Assembly (NCBI RefSeq): GCF_021513135.1
Contig: NZ_CP090981.1
Span: 2,108,001-2,172,000 of the forward strand
From: Vibrio sp. SS-MA-C1-2
GTDB lineage: Bacteria > Pseudomonadota > Gammaproteobacteria > Enterobacterales > Vibrionaceae
Length of the DNA: 64,000 nt
Reading direction: 5' to 3'
Shown: positions 54,725-63,177 of the stretch, in pieces
Layout: each line of letters begins with the position of its first letter
Numbering within the stretch: position 1 is the first letter of the stretch
Translations under genes and position numbers: made by a program
The notes under the pieces: generated by a model
Databases searched by the model: none
What the model saw: only the letters and a program-made list of their open reading frames with translations
What the model was told of the DNA's origin: nothing

Positions 54725-54937
54725 ATGTCTAATACAAATACTGGTACTGTTAAGTGGTTTAACGAAGAGAAAGGTTTTGGTTTCATCACTCAAGACAACG
54801 GCGGCGCTGACGTATTCGTACATTTCCGTGCAATCGTTTCTGACGGTTTCAAAACTCTAGCTGAAGGCCAAAAAGTATCTTTTGGTGTTGAGCAAGGCCA
54901 GAAAGGTCTTCAAGCTGTTAACGTTTCTCCTTTATAA
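54725..54937 (+). CDS. Cold-shock protein, CspA family
   Basis: 70-residue single OB-fold RNA/DNA chaperone that melts secondary structure in mRNA. RNP1 GFGFI (KGFGFITQD) and RNP2 VFVHFRA are present; [10 protein letters not shown] is the standard start. Slightly acidic with [17 protein letters not shown] at the end. High usage of favoured codons relative to neighbours suggests strong expression. A ribosome site AAGGGA lies 6-7 nt upstream. Whether it is cold-inducible or constitutive cannot be told from the protein. Confidence 0.93.
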   Translation: MSNTNTGTVKWFNEEKGFGFITQDNGGADVFVHFRAIVSDGFKTLAEGQKVSFGVEQGQKGLQAVNVSPL

Positions 54938-54963
54938 TTTCGATTATAATTTAGAATGTTAAA

Positions 54964-54992
54964 AAAAATACGGGCTAAGGTCCGTATTTTTA
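54964..54992 (+). terminator. Rho-independent terminator after the cold-shock gene
   Basis: AAAATACGG paired with CCGTATTTT (54981-54990 side), loop GCTAAGGT region, then T. Good terminator close to the stop codon. Confidence 0.88.
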
Positions 54993-55147
54993 TTTCTGCC
55001 ATTTAAATCCTCCCAACGCAAGTTCCTTTACTCTCCTCTCGTTATTTCAAATTACCACTATTGTATCCCTATTTGTTGTTTCTTCTCTATTGCATTTCAA
55101 AATCGTCAGTGAGATTATAACTCTCTATTCAATTACTCTTTTTTTTG

Positions 55148-55675
55148 ATGATGAAAACAATTATAGGTTTTGCCGGTTATAGCGGTTCTGGAAAAACAAC
55201 ACTATTAGAAAAATTAATTCCTAAGTTAAAAGCAAATGGAATACGAATTGGTTTAATCAAACATAGCCACCATCAAATAGAACCTGATAAACCAGGGAAA
55301 GACAGTTACCGACTCCGGCATGCAGGTTGTGATCAAACCTTACTTGCAACTAAAGAACGTCACATGCTCTACTTTGAGTACCCGGAATCAACTAGAAGTG
55401 AACCCTCTCTTAATGAATGTCTTCAACAATTAGATCATAGTCAGCTTGATCTTATTCTTGTTGAAGGATTTAGAGATCAGGCAATACCAAAAATAGAAAT
55501 TCACAAGCAGGATTGTCAGCGTCCAAAATTTTATCTAAATGATAACAATGTAATTGCTTTCGTCACTCAAGATATTAAAAACTGTCAACTCCCCATCCCC
55601 GTATTTAATCGAAATAATATTTCAGAAATATCTCAATTTATACTAACGTTTTACCATCAGAATATTCATTCATAA
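55148..55675 (+). CDS. mobB: MobB, molybdopterin-guanine dinucleotide biosynthesis adaptor
   Basis: About 175 residues, GTP-binding. P-loop GYSGSGKTTLL near the N-terminus, [24 protein letters not shown], and DLILVEGFRDQAIPKIEIHK. It closely resembles the MobB half of the fusion at 35600-37402, with identity visible through most motifs, so the genome has two MobB paralogues. Start is ATG 55148 or 55151; neither has a strong ribosome site. Followed 21 nt later by mgsA, possibly co-transcribed, although the products have no common pathway. Confidence 0.9.
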   Translation: MMKTIIGFAGYSGSGKTTLLEKLIPKLKANGIRIGLIKHSHHQIEPDKPGKDSYRLRHAGCDQTLLATKERHMLYFEYPESTRSEPSLNECLQQLDHSQLDLILVEGFRDQAIPKIEIHKQDCQRPKFYLNDNNVIAFVTQDIKNCQLPIPVFNRNNISEISQFILTFYHQNIHS

Positions 55676-55696
55676 TTATATATAAGGTTTAATTCC

Positions 55697-56155
55697 ATGG
55701 ATATAACTACCAGAATAATGCAGAAAAACAAACATATTGCGCTTGTTGCTCACGATAATTGCAAAATAGATCTCATTCGTTGGACGGCTGAACATAAAGA
55801 GACATTAGAACAGCATACCCTATACGCAACTGGTACCACAGGCTATTTATTAGAGAAAGAGAATAAACTAGAAATTACAAAGTTAATCTCTGGTCCAATG
55901 GGTGGCGACCAACAACTCGGTGCGCTTATTTCTGAAGGTAAAATCGATTTAATGGTATTCTTTTGGGACCCGTTAAATTCAGTTCCTCATGATCCAGATG
56001 TGAAAGCTTTATTACGTATCTCTGCGGTATGGAATATTCCCGTAGCAACTAACAGAGCAACAGCAAATTTCTTAATTAGTTCGCCGTTAATTAAAGAAGA
56101 AGTAGCTATCGAAATTCCAGATTACGATAGCTATATTCAAGAACGTACAAAATAA
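55697..56155 (+). CDS. mgsA: Methylglyoxal synthase
   Basis: 152-residue cytoplasmic enzyme turning dihydroxyacetone phosphate into methylglyoxal and phosphate, a glycolytic bypass under phosphate stress. Motifs: [41 protein letters not shown] with the catalytic-loop Asp, and [22 protein letters not shown] with the second Asp; all are complete. Length equals E. coli MgsA (152). Five nucleotides separate its stop from that of the convergent coiled-coil gene. Confidence 0.95.
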   Translation: MDITTRIMQKNKHIALVAHDNCKIDLIRWTAEHKETLEQHTLYATGTTGYLLEKENKLEITKLISGPMGGDQQLGALISEGKIDLMVFFWDPLNSVPHDPDVKALLRISAVWNIPVATNRATANFLISSPLIKEEVAIEIPDYDSYIQERTK

Positions 56156-56160
56156 AGCTA

Positions 56161-56631
56161 TTACTCAAGGGTGACTGATTTGATTGTATCAGTCACTGCT
56201 TTTAAATCTGGTTTATCTTCAGTTTTCGCTGCCTCTTCTACCTTTTCAGTAAGATTGTTTTGCAACTCCTCGGCTGATTTTTGTAGCGACTCATTGACTT
56301 CAGCAACCTTTTCATTTGCCGTTTCAACTTGTTCTGAAACAGCGGCTTTAACTTCTTCCGCTTTCTCTTCGACTTGCTTCTTCGCTTCCTCGACAGCCTT
56401 ATCGACCACTTCGTCTAGTTTCTCTTCAGTGACATCTTCTTTATTGCTTTCATCTCTCACAGCAGGCTCACTATCACTTGCCGCAGGTTGAGCGTCGGCA
56501 GTATTCGTCGTATCCGTTTCTACAACGTCTTCACCTCCTGTCGCGACAGGGCTCTCTGCTTTGTTATTAAAATAATAAAGTGCACCAAATGCCAACACAA
56601 CCAATATGATGACCAACTTAAAATTTTTCAT
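56161..56631 (-). CDS. Membrane-anchored Ala/Glu-rich coiled-coil protein
   Basis: 156 residues. N-terminal hydrophobic anchor (MKNFKLVIILVVLAFGALYYF) with no cleavage site, then a Thr/Ala/Asp-rich linker and a long heptad-rich helix (about 65-145) made mainly of Glu, Lys, Ala and Val (EKLDEVVDKAVEEAKKQVEEKAEEVKAAV pattern, given here only in part). Composition is highly biased. It probably faces the periplasm. No known family or function recognised; low-complexity proteins of this sort may space or bind the envelope. Confidence 0.7.
   Translation of the reverse strand: MKNFKLVIILVVLAFGALYYFNNKAESPVATGGEDVVETDTTNTADAQPAASDSEPAVRDESNKEDVTEEKLDEVVDKAVEEAKKQVEEKAEEVKAAVSEQVETANEKVAEVNESLQKSAEELQNNLTEKVEEAAKTEDKPDLKAVTDTIKSVTLE
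56171..56203 (+). terminator. Probable mgsA terminator inside the convergent gene
   Basis: Perfect 9-bp arms GTGACTGAT (56171-56179) and ATCAGTCAC (56188-56196), 8-nt loop, followed by TGCTTTT. The hairpin lies within the last codons of the minus-strand coiled-coil gene, so it is both coding and a likely terminator. Confidence 0.5.
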
Positions 56632-56669
56632 TGATTTAAACTCCTTAATTTATGATAAAGAGTTGTCAT

Positions 56670-58940
56670 CTATTTGAGATTAATTCTCACCCCACAATTG
56701 ACGTTATAATTATTAAAAACCAATTCCCGAATAAAAGGAGAAGCTTTATTTTTATCACAACAGAGCCAAACTTGCTTTTTTGCTCGAGTCAAAGCGACAT
56801 AAAAAAGCCGACGCTCCTCAGCAAACTCAAATGATTCCAACGAAGATAATAGTACGGATTCTAAGCCTCGTTGCTGTCTTAATGGTGGGAAAATCCCTTC
56901 ATCAACATCAATAATAAAAACATATTCAGCCTCTCTGCCTTTACTGCTGTGACAGGTCATTTTTTCAATCTGTAGATGATTATACTGGTTTTCGCTGACA
57001 GCAAGTTGTTCTAACTGTCGATTATTACGTGCTAAAATCAAAACTGAACTCTGTTCTGGCAATTTTTGTAATGTCTGCTCTAATTTTTTCATCTCAATAA
57101 TTGAGATCGCTTTTTTCTTCTGCTGCTTAAAACTATTTAATACTTTCTTTAACTGACTAGGATTTTGTTGAATGAAAAGATTAGCAACCTCTCCAATCAT
57201 ATTATTAAAACGATAAGTCGTATCTAGAGATTGAATTTCACTATTAACAAAACGAGTCGAAAACTCAGTCGTTAAAGCGAGTTTAGCTCCTGCAAATTGA
57301 TAAATGGCTTGCCAGTCATCACCTACCGCAAAAATAGAAGCGGTTTGTTGCTGGTTTTTATTAAAACAGAGCGCATCAATCAAATCCAAACGTTCAGGCG
57401 ATATGTCTTGATATTCATCGACCATAATATAGTGCCAAGGAGACTTAAATCGGTCACTTTTGGCATATTTAGTTGCTAAGCTAATTAAGGTATTAAAATC
57501 TTGGCTTTGTGTTTTTTTGAGTTCGGCAAGATAACTTTTGTAAAGCGGCCAAATTAATTCCAGTTCACTTCTTAATTGTTCAATTTTTTCATTACCTTGT
57601 TCATCAATTTTACTTTGTAACGCTTTTTTATTAGATCCATTTTGAACTAAAAGCATGATTAATCGCCAAATGAAATTGAGTAATTTCTCATCATGCCGCT
57701 TCTGATTCAGCTGCTCTTCGGATGCAATATTTTGCTTCAAGCTTGCTAACGGCCAGGCTTTAATATGTTTTAGCCACCGATTGAGTTTGGCTTTTTGTTG
57801 CCAAGTAACTTCAAGCTGTGATGATAACCAAACATGCTGCTGTTCTTTATCACTCGCTAATGAAGAAATTTTTACCGCATTCCCCTCCACCTCTTTAATG
57901 ATCTGCATCGCTAAATGGTGGAATGTACAAGACAACACACGCTGCTGACTAAACTCTTTTACCCGTTGCGATAACTCTTTTGCCGCCTTATTACCAAAAG
58001 CTAACATTAAAATTTGATCTTTTTCAGCTTGTTCAGAGGCTAATAGGAATGCAGCCCTTGCGGCTAACACACTTGTTTTTCCTGATCCTGCACCCGCTAA
58101 AATAAGATTAGCATCCTCATCACATAACAAAGAATCAACCTGCGAAGAATTTAGCGGGTGAGACTCAATGCTATCTAGCCAGGGTTGCCATTGTGCTAAA
58201 AGTTGAACTTGGTTTTGACGGTTAAATATTGTTTGAGCTTCAATCGGTTGATTTATCCAGCATAATATCGGCTGATAACGTTGATAATCATGTTTTAATG
58301 CAAAACTAAACGAAAGATTATACTCAATGAATGCCGCAGTTAACTGTTGCTGTAACTGTTCTAATTGCGATGAACGCAAATAGGCACTGGGCTTTACCCA
58401 CTCTCGGATCAAATCGATTAACGGGGTATAGGCTTTATCTAATTTACTCATCTCCGTTTTATGCCATTGTTGATATTGTCGATCAATCTGTTGACAAAAT
58501 TCAGCACATTGTTGCCATGGGAGTCCATAAACAGTAGATCTCAATACTTTTGATGAGGTCTCTATCATCCTTTCATTGTATTGCTCATTTTCATCCTGAT
58601 CAGGGAGATTAAATTCCTGATGACCAACAACGTACGCTTGTTGATCTGTAATATATCGATAATCGATTTTTTTCTCTAAAGGTTGAGTATTTTGACGGCT
58701 AAAATGCGTTAATGAGGTGATAGTGAATGTATCTTGATTCGACAGTCCATCAATACCACGAAATGTGACTCGTCCCCAACGAAGGCCTCGTTGTAACTGA
58801 TAATCACCATTCCAGCACTCAAATGGAATAGTTAATATATAATGAGAGGAGAGAAGACGGATCTGATTATCATTTAGGCAAATTTTAGAAAAGTCCCAAC
58901 GAGACATAAGTGAAGCCAACCGTGACGCATTAATTTCCAT
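56670..58940 (-). CDS. helD: DNA helicase IV-like superfamily 1 helicase
   Basis: 756-residue UvrD/Rep-type 3'-5' helicase close to E. coli HelD (helicase IV). An N-terminal 250-residue region unique to this group (ECWNGDYQLQRGLRWGRVTFRG) precedes motif I AGAGSGKTSVLAARAAFLL, Ia LAFGNKAAKELSQR, motif II VDEYQDISPERLDLI, motif III VGDDWQAIYQFAGA, motif IV LDTTYRFNN, motif V CHSSKGREAEYVFIID, motif VI EERRLFYVALTRAKKQVWL. Slightly longer than E. coli HelD (684). Upstream is the divergent YccS-like gene. Likely role in recombination or repair. Confidence 0.92.
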   Translation of the reverse strand: MEINASRLASLMSRWDFSKICLNDNQIRLLSSHYILTIPFECWNGDYQLQRGLRWGRVTFRGIDGLSNQDTFTITSLTHFSRQNTQPLEKKIDYRYITDQQAYVVGHQEFNLPDQDENEQYNERMIETSSKVLRSTVYGLPWQQCAEFCQQIDRQYQQWHKTEMSKLDKAYTPLIDLIREWVKPSAYLRSSQLEQLQQQLTAAFIEYNLSFSFALKHDYQRYQPILCWINQPIEAQTIFNRQNQVQLLAQWQPWLDSIESHPLNSSQVDSLLCDEDANLILAGAGSGKTSVLAARAAFLLASEQAEKDQILMLAFGNKAAKELSQRVKEFSQQRVLSCTFHHLAMQIIKEVEGNAVKISSLASDKEQQHVWLSSQLEVTWQQKAKLNRWLKHIKAWPLASLKQNIASEEQLNQKRHDEKLLNFIWRLIMLLVQNGSNKKALQSKIDEQGNEKIEQLRSELELIWPLYKSYLAELKKTQSQDFNTLISLATKYAKSDRFKSPWHYIMVDEYQDISPERLDLIDALCFNKNQQQTASIFAVGDDWQAIYQFAGAKLALTTEFSTRFVNSEIQSLDTTYRFNNMIGEVANLFIQQNPSQLKKVLNSFKQQKKKAISIIEMKKLEQTLQKLPEQSSVLILARNNRQLEQLAVSENQYNHLQIEKMTCHSSKGREAEYVFIIDVDEGIFPPLRQQRGLESVLLSSLESFEFAEERRLFYVALTRAKKQVWLCCDKNKASPFIRELVFNNYNVNCGVRINLK

Positions 58941-59126
58941 CTTAAAATCTCAACTCTTTCTTTTTATCATCATTATCTTTGATATTAACCATCTAATTTC
59001 AGCCCTTTTTTAGTACAATAATTGAGATAAAGAACAATTTAAATGATTAAAATGTATGAGTAGGTTAAATTCCAGCCATAATCTCATATAAGTTTAGCAA
59101 ATCATGGAATAAATACTGGAGCTTAA

Positions 59127-61295
59127 TTGAAAAGTATCACTTCACAAATTGCACAATTCTGGTCAAAAGATCATATCAATTACAGCTTTCGTGTGCTTAT
59201 CGCATTAACTGGTGCAGCGTTAACTTTTTTGTATTTTAATGAACTCGATTACGTGGTTCCCATTATATTAGGCGTTATTGCCTCCGTACTTGCTGAAACT
59301 GATGATAACTCAAAAGGGCGCATTAACGCATTGATTATCATGCTAAGTTGCTTCTTTATTGCTTCATTATCAATAGAACTGCTATTTGATACCCCGCTAC
59401 TTTTTGCAATAGGACTTTTTACCTCTTGTATCGGTTTTATTATGATTGGCGCAATCGGTCAACGGTACGCCGCTATCTCATTTGCTTCAATCCTATTAGC
59501 CGTTTATACCATGATTGGTCATCAAATTAGCCCTTCATTCTGGTTTCAACCCACATTTTTGTTAATTGGTGCCGCTTGGTACAGCTTAGTTTCACTTGTT
59601 TGGCAAATGATATGGCCTTATAAGCCCGTTCAACAAAGTTTATCGAATCTCTTTACTCAGTTCGCCGATTATCTAGAATATAAAAGCGAACTATTTATTC
59701 CAGTTTCCAATTTAACGCCTCAACCTTATAGAATCAAAGCAGCAGCCCTCAATAATAGAGTTGTCGCAGCATTAGAGCAGACTAAACAGACGATCCAGCA
59801 TCGATCTAAACAAGGAAAAACAAATCAATTAAATGATCGTTATTTAAAAATTTACTTTCTTGCCCAAGACATGCACGAACGAGCAAGTTCTAGCCATTAC
59901 CGCTATCAAGATCTTGCCAACGCATTTAATCGTAGTGATATCTTATTTAGGTTTAATTTATTGATGAAACTACAATCTGAGGCTTGCCGTGATATTTCCA
60001 ATGCCATCTTATTGAATCAAACTTATCACCATGATGACAAGATCAAAACCACTTTACTCGATATCAAGGCTGCTCTTGATTTCTTACAACAACAAGAGCG
60101 TGAAGAATGGCAAATACTGTTAATGCAGCTTGAGTATTTATTCGATAATTTATCTGCCATTGAACAACAATTGGCGAATATTACCAATAATGATAAATTA
60201 AATGCAGATACTCTCGAAGAAACTAAACTCTCAGACACCTTGCCACACAATTTATCAAGTATGGCATCTGCCGTTATCAATGATATTCGTCTTAACTCAT
60301 CACGATTTCGTCACAGCGTTCGTTTAGCGATAGCATTGACCGTCGGTTATGGCATTGTTCAACTTTTTGATTTAGAACATGGTTATTGGATATTATTGAC
60401 CACATTACTCGTTTGTCAGCCAAACTATGGTGCAACGAAAAACAAGTTAACCCAGCGCATAGCAGGAACTATTATAGGTTTATTAGTTGGAGCTCCCCTG
60501 CTCTATCTATTAACCAACTCCGCGGCTCAGCTCACCATGATCGTTATTTCTGGTTTGATATTTATCACTTATCGAACCAACAGATATACATTAGCCACCG
60601 CTTCAATTACCATTTTAGTGTTATTTTGTTTTATTGAGCCAATCGAAGCGTTTGAAGTCATGATACCTAGGTTAGGTGATACCATTATTGGTTGTGCCTT
60701 AGCCGTTATCTCAGTAATGTACATCCTTCCTGACTGGCAATATAATAAATTGCATAAAGTGATGGCTTCGGCGATTGAAGGGAATTGTCGCTATCTTGAT
60801 CAAATCATCGCTCAATACCGTATTGGCAAAAAAAATGATCTTAAATACCGTATTGCACGTCGAGATGCTCACCATGCAGATGCTAATTTATCAACAACCA
60901 TCAGTGACATGTTAGCTGAACCAGAGCGTTACCAAAGTCACAAAGCAGAAAGTTTCCGCTTCCTCACCCTTAATCATGCATTATTAAGTTATATTTCAAC
61001 GTTAGGGGCACATCGACGTCAATTGGATTGTGATAATACCCATCTATTGATCTCTCAAGCTCATCGCCAGATTCATTTCGAGTTGGTATTTATTCAACAA
61101 ACCTTGCTCGATAATGCCGATCAGATTGCGCAAAATGAATTAGAACACAATCGAAAACTTCTTGAGAATCAATTGAATCAATGGAATAAACGAAGTCAAG
61201 ATCCTTCGGTCATGGTATTTCAGCAATTACATTTGATTTATATGATGCTAGAAGAGATGAGAGAGTTAGCGGCCACTTTAAAATCGGTGCATTAA
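59127..61295 (+). CDS. yccS: YccS-like inner-membrane FUSC-family protein
   Basis: 722 residues from a TTG start with GGAG 5 nt upstream. Two hydrophobic blocks, about 20-160 (ALTGAALTFLYFNELDYVVPIILGVIAS) and about 395-535 (ALTVGYGIVQLFDLEHGYWILLTTLLVCQPNYGATKNKLTQRIAGTIIG), each followed by a cytoplasmic helical domain: the YccS/YhfK duplicated FUSC architecture. Function is not established; relation to aromatic-acid exporters (AaeB) suggests efflux. Single gene, convergent with narI. Confidence 0.9.
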   Translation: MKSITSQIAQFWSKDHINYSFRVLIALTGAALTFLYFNELDYVVPIILGVIASVLAETDDNSKGRINALIIMLSCFFIASLSIELLFDTPLLFAIGLFTSCIGFIMIGAIGQRYAAISFASILLAVYTMIGHQISPSFWFQPTFLLIGAAWYSLVSLVWQMIWPYKPVQQSLSNLFTQFADYLEYKSELFIPVSNLTPQPYRIKAAALNNRVVAALEQTKQTIQHRSKQGKTNQLNDRYLKIYFLAQDMHERASSSHYRYQDLANAFNRSDILFRFNLLMKLQSEACRDISNAILLNQTYHHDDKIKTTLLDIKAALDFLQQQEREEWQILLMQLEYLFDNLSAIEQQLANITNNDKLNADTLEETKLSDTLPHNLSSMASAVINDIRLNSSRFRHSVRLAIALTVGYGIVQLFDLEHGYWILLTTLLVCQPNYGATKNKLTQRIAGTIIGLLVGAPLLYLLTNSAAQLTMIVISGLIFITYRTNRYTLATASITILVLFCFIEPIEAFEVMIPRLGDTIIGCALAVISVMYILPDWQYNKLHKVMASAIEGNCRYLDQIIAQYRIGKKNDLKYRIARRDAHHADANLSTTISDMLAEPERYQSHKAESFRFLTLNHALLSYISTLGAHRRQLDCDNTHLLISQAHRQIHFELVFIQQTLLDNADQIAQNELEHNRKLLENQLNQWNKRSQDPSVMVFQQLHLIYMMLEEMRELAATLKSVH

Positions 61296-61369
61296 TTGCC
61301 ATAGTCTGCATCTTGTCATGGCTATAAACTGCGGTTCCATATTAAAGTTTGTGCAATATTCCTGGTCAT

Positions 61370-61456
61370 TAAAGCAAGCAGTAATCGAAGTATAGATGTT
61401 CTATTTAATAGGCGCTAACTGACGCTAACAACCTAATAACACCCAGCATTAAGCGC
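61370..61456 (+). repeat. Degenerate ERIC-like remnant (copy h)
   Basis: Weak similarity only: AAGCAGTAATCGAAGTATAGATGTTCTA and CTAACAACCTAATAACACCCAG, resembling the middle and right end of the complete copies. Directly precedes the full copy at 61480. Confidence 0.4.
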
Positions 61457-61479
61457 ATGATTAAAACGATTGCAGTGAA

Positions 61480-61609
61480 TATACCTAAAATAATTGGAAT
61501 TGCTAGTAAGCGACAAGGGAGTGCAGCCCCATGAGTATAGGTGTGCTATATGATTGAGGCGAGCGAGTGCAGCCAACAACCTAGCGACTTCAAATATGAA
61601 GGGTGTAGA
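61480..61609 (+). repeat. ERIC-like repeat (copy g)
   Basis: Full-length: TATACCTAAAATAATTGGAA, TTGCTAGTAAGCGACAAGG, CAGCCCCATGAGTATAGGT, GAGGCGAGCGAGTGCAGCC, ACTTCAAATATGAAGGGTG. Very similar to copy f (53131) over its whole length. Lies between the convergent yccS and narI genes, ahead of the nar terminator. Confidence 0.85.
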
Positions 61610-61712
61610 GATGATTAAAGCAAATCAATGTAACCGTATTGAGTATAAATATCGAGACTTTCATGTAATAAGTCGATAAATAGAATGCATCAAATTATCT
61701 ATATATTAAATA

Positions 61713-61761
61713 AGAAAAAACCGCCATTTGGTTAAACTATAGCTAGTCAACCAAACGGCGG
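61713..61761 (-). terminator. Rho-independent terminator of the nar operon
   Basis: Arms 61721-61733 and 61749-61761 (CCGCCATTTGGTT with AACCAAACGGCGG, one mismatched position) followed by TTTTTTCTTA on the minus strand, 26 nt past the narI stop. No further nar gene follows on that side. Confidence 0.9.
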
Positions 61762-61786
61762 CTTCTTTATTCAGTAAAGTGTCAGA

Positions 61787-62464
61787 TTAACGACGCTTAC
61801 GAACTAATTGGTAACGACGAGTTAAGTATTCAACTGGAACACTCCAGATGTGCACTAAACGGCTGAATGGGAATAGAACAAACAGCGTCATACCTAAAAT
61901 TAAGTGTATTTTGTAGATTGGTGCAACATCATGGATGAATTGTGCTGGATCTGAACCAAACGTCACAACACCCTGTGCCCAATGTACCAGTTTCATCATT
62001 TCAGTGCCGTCCATATGTTGGGCAGAGAAAGGAATCGTTAATACACCTAAACATGCTTGAATAAATAGCAATGCAATAATTAGAATATCCATTGTGCTTG
62101 ATGTAGCACGGATACGTGGATTAGTTAAACGACGTTTTAGTAGCATGAAACCACCAATAATCGTTAAGATACCTGCACCACCACCACCGATCATTGCCAT
62201 TTTTTGTTTAACAGCAATAGGCAACCAAGCTTCATACATCCAATGAGGCGTCAACATACCTAAGAAGTGACCCGCAAATACACCTAAAATACCCAAATGG
62301 AATAAGTTAGATGCTAGACGCATGTTCGACTTATCTAGCAGTTGGCTTGATCCTGCACGCCATGTGTATTGACCATGATCGTAACGGATCCAACTCCCGA
62401 TGAAAAAGATACCAGCCGCAAGATACGGATAAATATCAAAAAAGAAACGGTCGAAAAAACTCAT
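61787..62464 (-). CDS. narI: Respiratory nitrate reductase gamma subunit
   Basis: 225-residue inner-membrane di-heme b cytochrome that oxidises quinol and passes electrons to NarH. Five hydrophobic segments (for example [79 protein letters not shown]). Heme ligands are the His in [12 protein letters not shown] and the His pair in IHLILGM and LVHIWS regions. It ends in YQLVRKRR, as NarI does. The start overlaps the narJ stop by 4 nt (ATGA). Last gene of the operon. Confidence 0.96.
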   Translation of the reverse strand: MSFFDRFFFDIYPYLAAGIFFIGSWIRYDHGQYTWRAGSSQLLDKSNMRLASNLFHLGILGVFAGHFLGMLTPHWMYEAWLPIAVKQKMAMIGGGGAGILTIIGGFMLLKRRLTNPRIRATSSTMDILIIALLFIQACLGVLTIPFSAQHMDGTEMMKLVHWAQGVVTFGSDPAQFIHDVAPIYKIHLILGMTLFVLFPFSRLVHIWSVPVEYLTRRYQLVRKRR

Positions 62465-63177
62465 TGTTTATCTCCAGTAATAGAACCTATATCAATGTAC
62501 TGTGGTTGTACTTTGTCATTAAAACGCTTCTGGTGAGATACCTTTTGCGCAGACTCACAACCCTCTTCGCCAAGGAACTTAACTTGTTCCTCTTCCCATA
62601 CTGCATCTAATGCTTCTGGGGTATCGTCACGAGCTTCTTTACTCACTTGCTCATCAAGCGCGTTAGTTGCAATGCCTGTGGTCGATAGCTCAAGTAGAAC
62701 ATCGAAAAGAATACCGTACTGACTATTTCTTGAATGTAGACGTGAGCCTAACAGCGCAAGAATCGGTGCAATATCTTTTAAACCTTGTGTTGCTTCTTCA
62801 TTACTTTGAGTCGATAAATACTCTAAGTAAACAGGAAGGTGATCAGGTAACTCTTTGCTGCTGATCTCTAAACCGGCTTCTTTATACTGGTTCATTAAGT
62901 CAACCATCGCTTGACCACGATCACGAGATTCGCCGTGAACATGTTCAAACAATAATAAAGATAACGAACGACCACGATCAAATAGCTCGGTGAAGGACGC
63001 TTGGGCATCCATCTTATTTTGATCAGTTAATGACGCAAGAAACGTATGCAATTGTGCTTTCTGAGAAAGTGACAAATCTGCATCTTCATCGATTGTCTCA
63101 TTAAATTCTTTAAGATTAGTCCAGAGCGGAAGCTCTGGATAATCAAGAAATAACGAGATTAGCTTTAAGCAATCCAT
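62461..63177 (-). CDS. narJ: Nitrate reductase molybdenum cofactor assembly chaperone
   Basis: 238-residue cytoplasmic TorD-superfamily chaperone that holds NarG for Mo-bis-MGD insertion and membrane docking; not part of the final enzyme. Motifs [40 protein letters not shown] (the NarJ signature) and [15 protein letters not shown]. The C-terminal tail is acidic and variable, as usual. It begins at the narH stop (63177) and overlaps narI by 4 nt. Confidence 0.95.
   Translation of the reverse strand: MDCLKLISLFLDYPELPLWTNLKEFNETIDEDADLSLSQKAQLHTFLASLTDQNKMDAQASFTELFDRGRSLSLLLFEHVHGESRDRGQAMVDLMNQYKEAGLEISSKELPDHLPVYLEYLSTQSNEEATQGLKDIAPILALLGSRLHSRNSQYGILFDVLLELSTTGIATNALDEQVSKEARDDTPEALDAVWEEEQVKFLGEEGCESAQKVSHQKRFNDKVQPQYIDIGSITGDKQ

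Noticed and set aside
60026-60280. 84-codon frame antisense to the yccS-like gene
   Set aside because: Lies wholly within a well-supported coding region on the other strand and shows no domain.
40308-61609. The interspersed repeats as CRISPR or MITE with transposase
   Set aside because: They are single, widely spaced, about 130-bp imperfect palindromes matching ERIC; no spacers, cas genes or transposase are present.
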